Source: Glaciecola sp047637355 | GTDB taxonomy: Bacteria; Pseudomonadota; Gammaproteobacteria; Enterobacterales; Alteromonadaceae | Assembly: GCA_047637355.1 (NCBI GenBank) | Contig: JBLIKA010000140.1 | Span: 1 to 6,908, forward strand | Direction of reading: 5' to 3' | DNA: 6,908 bases | Part shown: positions 5,614-6,908 of the stretch, in pieces | Position numbering within the stretch: the stretch's first letter is position 1 | Layout: the number at the start of each line of letters is the position of its first letter | The notes under the pieces: generated by a model | Database searches by the model: none | The model's input: only the letters and a program-made list of their open reading frames with translations | What the model was told of the DNA's origin: nothing | Program-made: the position numbers and the translations under genes

Positions 5614-5964
5614 ATGAAAATTCACTTACCGTTGGTCTTAATACTGCTAGCTTCTTTTCATACGTATAGTGCTGAGCCGTTATCTTGCAATATTGGCCCC
5701 GTTCATACCGAATTAGCGACCACAAAATGGCAAGCAACATCATGTAATGATGGTCAATCACTTGTATTTGCTACTATGAAAGGCAACCCAGCTATGCCAT
5801 TTATGTTCTTTATCAAACGTGATGGTGATAAGACACAAATATCGGGCGAAGGAAATGGGGCTAAAGAATACACTTCAAAAGCCTTTGAAGAACTTAGGTC
5901 TATGACTGGAAGGCAGTTTGAAGATTTAGTTCAAGCTACAAAGTTAGTGGGTAAAGATAACTAA
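5614..5964 (+). CDS. Small secreted hypothetical protein (cassette 4)
   Basis: From ATG 5614 the product has 116 residues. Residues 1-20 form a clear Sec signal peptide (MKIHL, a hydrophobic core, then TYSA before EPL), so the mature protein of about 96 residues should be periplasmic or secreted. It has two cysteines (Cys25 and Cys44, in LSCNIG and TSCNDG) that could form a disulphide. The mature part reads like a small beta-rich domain (KWQATSCNDGQSLVFATMKGNPAMPFMFFIKRDG) with a helical tail. I recognise no named family. An in-frame TTG at 5542 would add 24 residues, but it lies inside the attC hairpin and would hide the signal peptide. ATG 5614 has GAGG 6 bases upstream and is preferred. 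The stop is 1 base before the next attC-like site. Confidence 0.78.
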   Translation: MKIHLPLVLILLASFHTYSAEPLSCNIGPVHTELATTKWQATSCNDGQSLVFATMKGNPAMPFMFFIKRDGDKTQISGEGNGAKEYTSKAFEELRSMTGRQFEDLVQATKLVGKDN

Positions 5965-5965
5965 T

Positions 5966-6046
5966 GCCTAACAAGTTAAATCAGCGGAAAATCACTCACT
6001 GGCTGCGCCAAAACGCTCGCGTTTTCCGCTGTTCAAAGTGTTAGCT
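5966..6046 (+). other. attC-like site D (81 bases)
   Basis: GCCTAAC (5966-5972) fits the R'' consensus exactly, and GTTAGCT (6040-6046) is the right box, with one off-consensus base. The inner arms CAGCGGAAAA (5982-5991) and TTTTCCGCTG (6022-6031) are perfectly complementary over 10 bp. The outer arms CTAACA and TGTTAG also pair, and the left arm is one base longer than the right, leaving unpaired bases as expected of a folded attC. The loop carries a further AACGC/GCGTT hairpin (6012-6023). It starts 1 base after the stop of the secreted-protein gene. Confidence 0.8.
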
Positions 6047-6058
6047 CTCTTATAATAT

Positions 6059-6724
6059 ATGAATACATATCATATTATTTTTTGGGTCCTGCTAATAATT
6101 GCGCTATTAGTTTCAACCCAGTTTGCAAAAAAACGCGAAAAAAAGCTTGCTGTAAACAAAGCAAAGTTCTGTTCCAAATTCTCTTTCTTGGAGAAAGGTC
6201 ACGTATATTCCGAAATGCACAAACATGGATTCTCTTTAATCGATAGAGCAAGCGGATATTACGGAGATTACGAAACCTCTAGCATTTTAAGCAAAGTAAA
6301 AGATCGAGAAGAGTTTTGTTTCTTTGACTTTGAATATATTCCCAAACACGCAGATAAGAGCAACACAAATAAATTTTCAACAATCAGAGCTGTGTTAATT
6401 AGATTCAGAGATAGAGAGCTTTATAATTTTGAATTACGTCCAGAAAACGTCATTGAAAAAATTAAACAGGTGTTTGGTTCAAGTGATATTGATTTTGAAG
6501 GGCACCCGGAATTTTCTAAAAAATATGTTCTAACAGGAACAGATCCAGCATTAATCAAAGCTCGATTTCCCACAGTGCTAATAAGGCGCCTTGAAAGTAA
6601 AAGTGGATTTTGTATTGAGGCTCGAAAAACATGCTTATTAATATACAATCCAGAGGAAAGTGAGTTTGAGGATTACGAGAATCTGTACAAGGAAGCTTTA
6701 TTTATCAATGACTGTCTTCGTTGA
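6059..6724 (+). CDS. Membrane-anchored hypothetical protein (cassette 5)
   Basis: The 221-residue product begins with one membrane segment (about residues 5-21) and a basic stretch (KKREKKLAVNK), which suggests an N-in or signal-anchor inner-membrane protein with a soluble domain of about 190 residues. In the soluble part I see YYGDYETSS near 67-75, IRAVLIRFRDRELYNFELRPENVIEKIKQVFG at 109-140, DIDFEGHPEFSKKYVLTGTD at 143-162, and FCIEARKTCLLIY at 184-196. From memory the ELRPEN...DIDF...HPEFSKxYxLxGxD run occurs in conserved membrane proteins of unknown function in many proteobacteria. I give no function. There is no Shine-Dalgarno sequence before ATG 6059. A TATAAT at 6051-6056 is too close to be its promoter unless translation starts further in. 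The stop lies 6 bases before the last attC-like site. Confidence 0.82.
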   Translation: MNTYHIIFWVLLIIALLVSTQFAKKREKKLAVNKAKFCSKFSFLEKGHVYSEMHKHGFSLIDRASGYYGDYETSSILSKVKDREEFCFFDFEYIPKHADKSNTNKFSTIRAVLIRFRDRELYNFELRPENVIEKIKQVFGSSDIDFEGHPEFSKKYVLTGTDPALIKARFPTVLIRRLESKSGFCIEARKTCLLIYNPEESEFEDYENLYKEALFINDCLR

Positions 6725-6730
6725 GACTAG

Positions 6731-6817
6731 TGTTAACAAAACGCTTAACAGGTGCAAAAACACAATTCTGTTTCGTATTATAGCATTGTATTTTTGCCTG
6801 TTAGCTAGGCGTTAATG
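6731..6817 (+). other. attC-like site E (87 bases)
   Basis: The left box is TGTTAAC (6731-6737) and the right box GTTAATG (6811-6817), each off consensus by one base. Inner arms are GCAAAAA (6754-6760) and TTTTTGC (6791-6797). Next to them TAACAGG (6746-6752) pairs with CCTGTTA (6797-6803), with two extra bases (TG) on the left arm, like the unpaired bases of folded attC sites. It closes cassette 5. Confidence 0.72.
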
Positions 6818-6908
6818 TCCGCTATAGAGCATAGGCCTATCAGAAACCGAATATCCTCAATGACGGCTGATCGCAATATGGGGAGTGAATTGATCTAAAC
6901 TGATACGT
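6818..6908. other. Sequence after the last attC-like site, content unknown
   Basis: These 91 bases start either a further cassette or the flanking chromosome. ATAGGCCTAT (6831-6840) is a perfect 10-base palindrome. A short frame from ATG 6815 or 6860 ends at TAA 6896-6898 and includes MTADRNMGSELI. It is too short to call as a gene. The window ends before the context can be judged. Confidence 0.4.

Larger units (their letters stand above)
4036..6817 (+). mobile_element. Integron gene-cassette array (four complete cassettes), no integrase in window
   Basis: Five attC-like sites punctuate four one-gene units that all point right. Using the known cut G^TT in GTTRRRY, the cassettes run 4084-4553 (470 bases), 4554-5601 (1048), 5602-6040 (439) and 6041-6811 (771). 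Each gene begins 9-61 bases after a site and ends 1-15 bases before the next, the spacing expected of cassettes. When cassette 2 is closed into a circle, its left end gives GTTAAGT, whose complement ACTTAAC matches its own R'' box ACTTAAT at 6 of 7 positions. The other circles match less well (4-5 of 7). No intI or attI is present. By orientation an integrase would be expected to the left, but 1-4000 holds none. Confidence 0.8.

Noticed and set aside
6051..6056. TATAAT as a promoter for the gene at 6059
   Set aside because: Transcription would begin after the start codon, and no good -35 box is present.
6421..6648. Minus-strand frame inside cassette 5
   Set aside because: It lies wholly antisense within the conserved soluble domain of the gene at 6059; a shadow.

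Overview
The window looks like a piece of the chromosome of an AT-leaning gammaproteobacterium, probably a marine Alteromonadales relative (Alteromonas, Glaciecola, Pseudoalteromonas or Shewanella type). This is inferred from the base composition, the DUF4382 lipoprotein, the DUF2167 protein and the style of the attC sites. No rRNA, tRNA, CRISPR array or complete insertion sequence is visible.

The left part (1-3300) is ordinary chromosome: a 496-base leader with four spaced copies of a short motif, an MFS transporter (497-1687), a long gap with little in it (1688-2244), and a DUF4382 lipoprotein (2245-3255) that ends at a strong, possibly bidirectional terminator (3276-3298). From 3324 to 3991 the sequence is messy. 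It holds a short minus-strand ORF with cysteines and a plus-strand ORF that appears to be broken by a 71-base insertion flanked by 14-base direct repeats.

The right part (about 4036-6817) is best read as an integron gene-cassette array. Five attC-like sites (4036-4089, 4461-4559, about 5486-5607, 5966-6046, 6731-6817) separate single plus-strand genes, each starting shortly after one site and ending just before the next. The four complete cassettes carry: a small conserved hypothetical with a 3' frameshift (4106-4405), a DUF2167 membrane protein (4620-5483), a small secreted protein (5614-5964), and a membrane-anchored unknown protein (6059-6724). No integrase gene lies in the window, so this is either the interior of a chromosomal integron or a cluster of attC sites lacking an integrase.

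The cassette genes do not form an obvious pathway. Three of the four products are exported or membrane-associated. They are linked by shared mobility and orientation, not by visible function. The attC sites differ strongly in length and sequence, which suggests cassettes of mixed origin.
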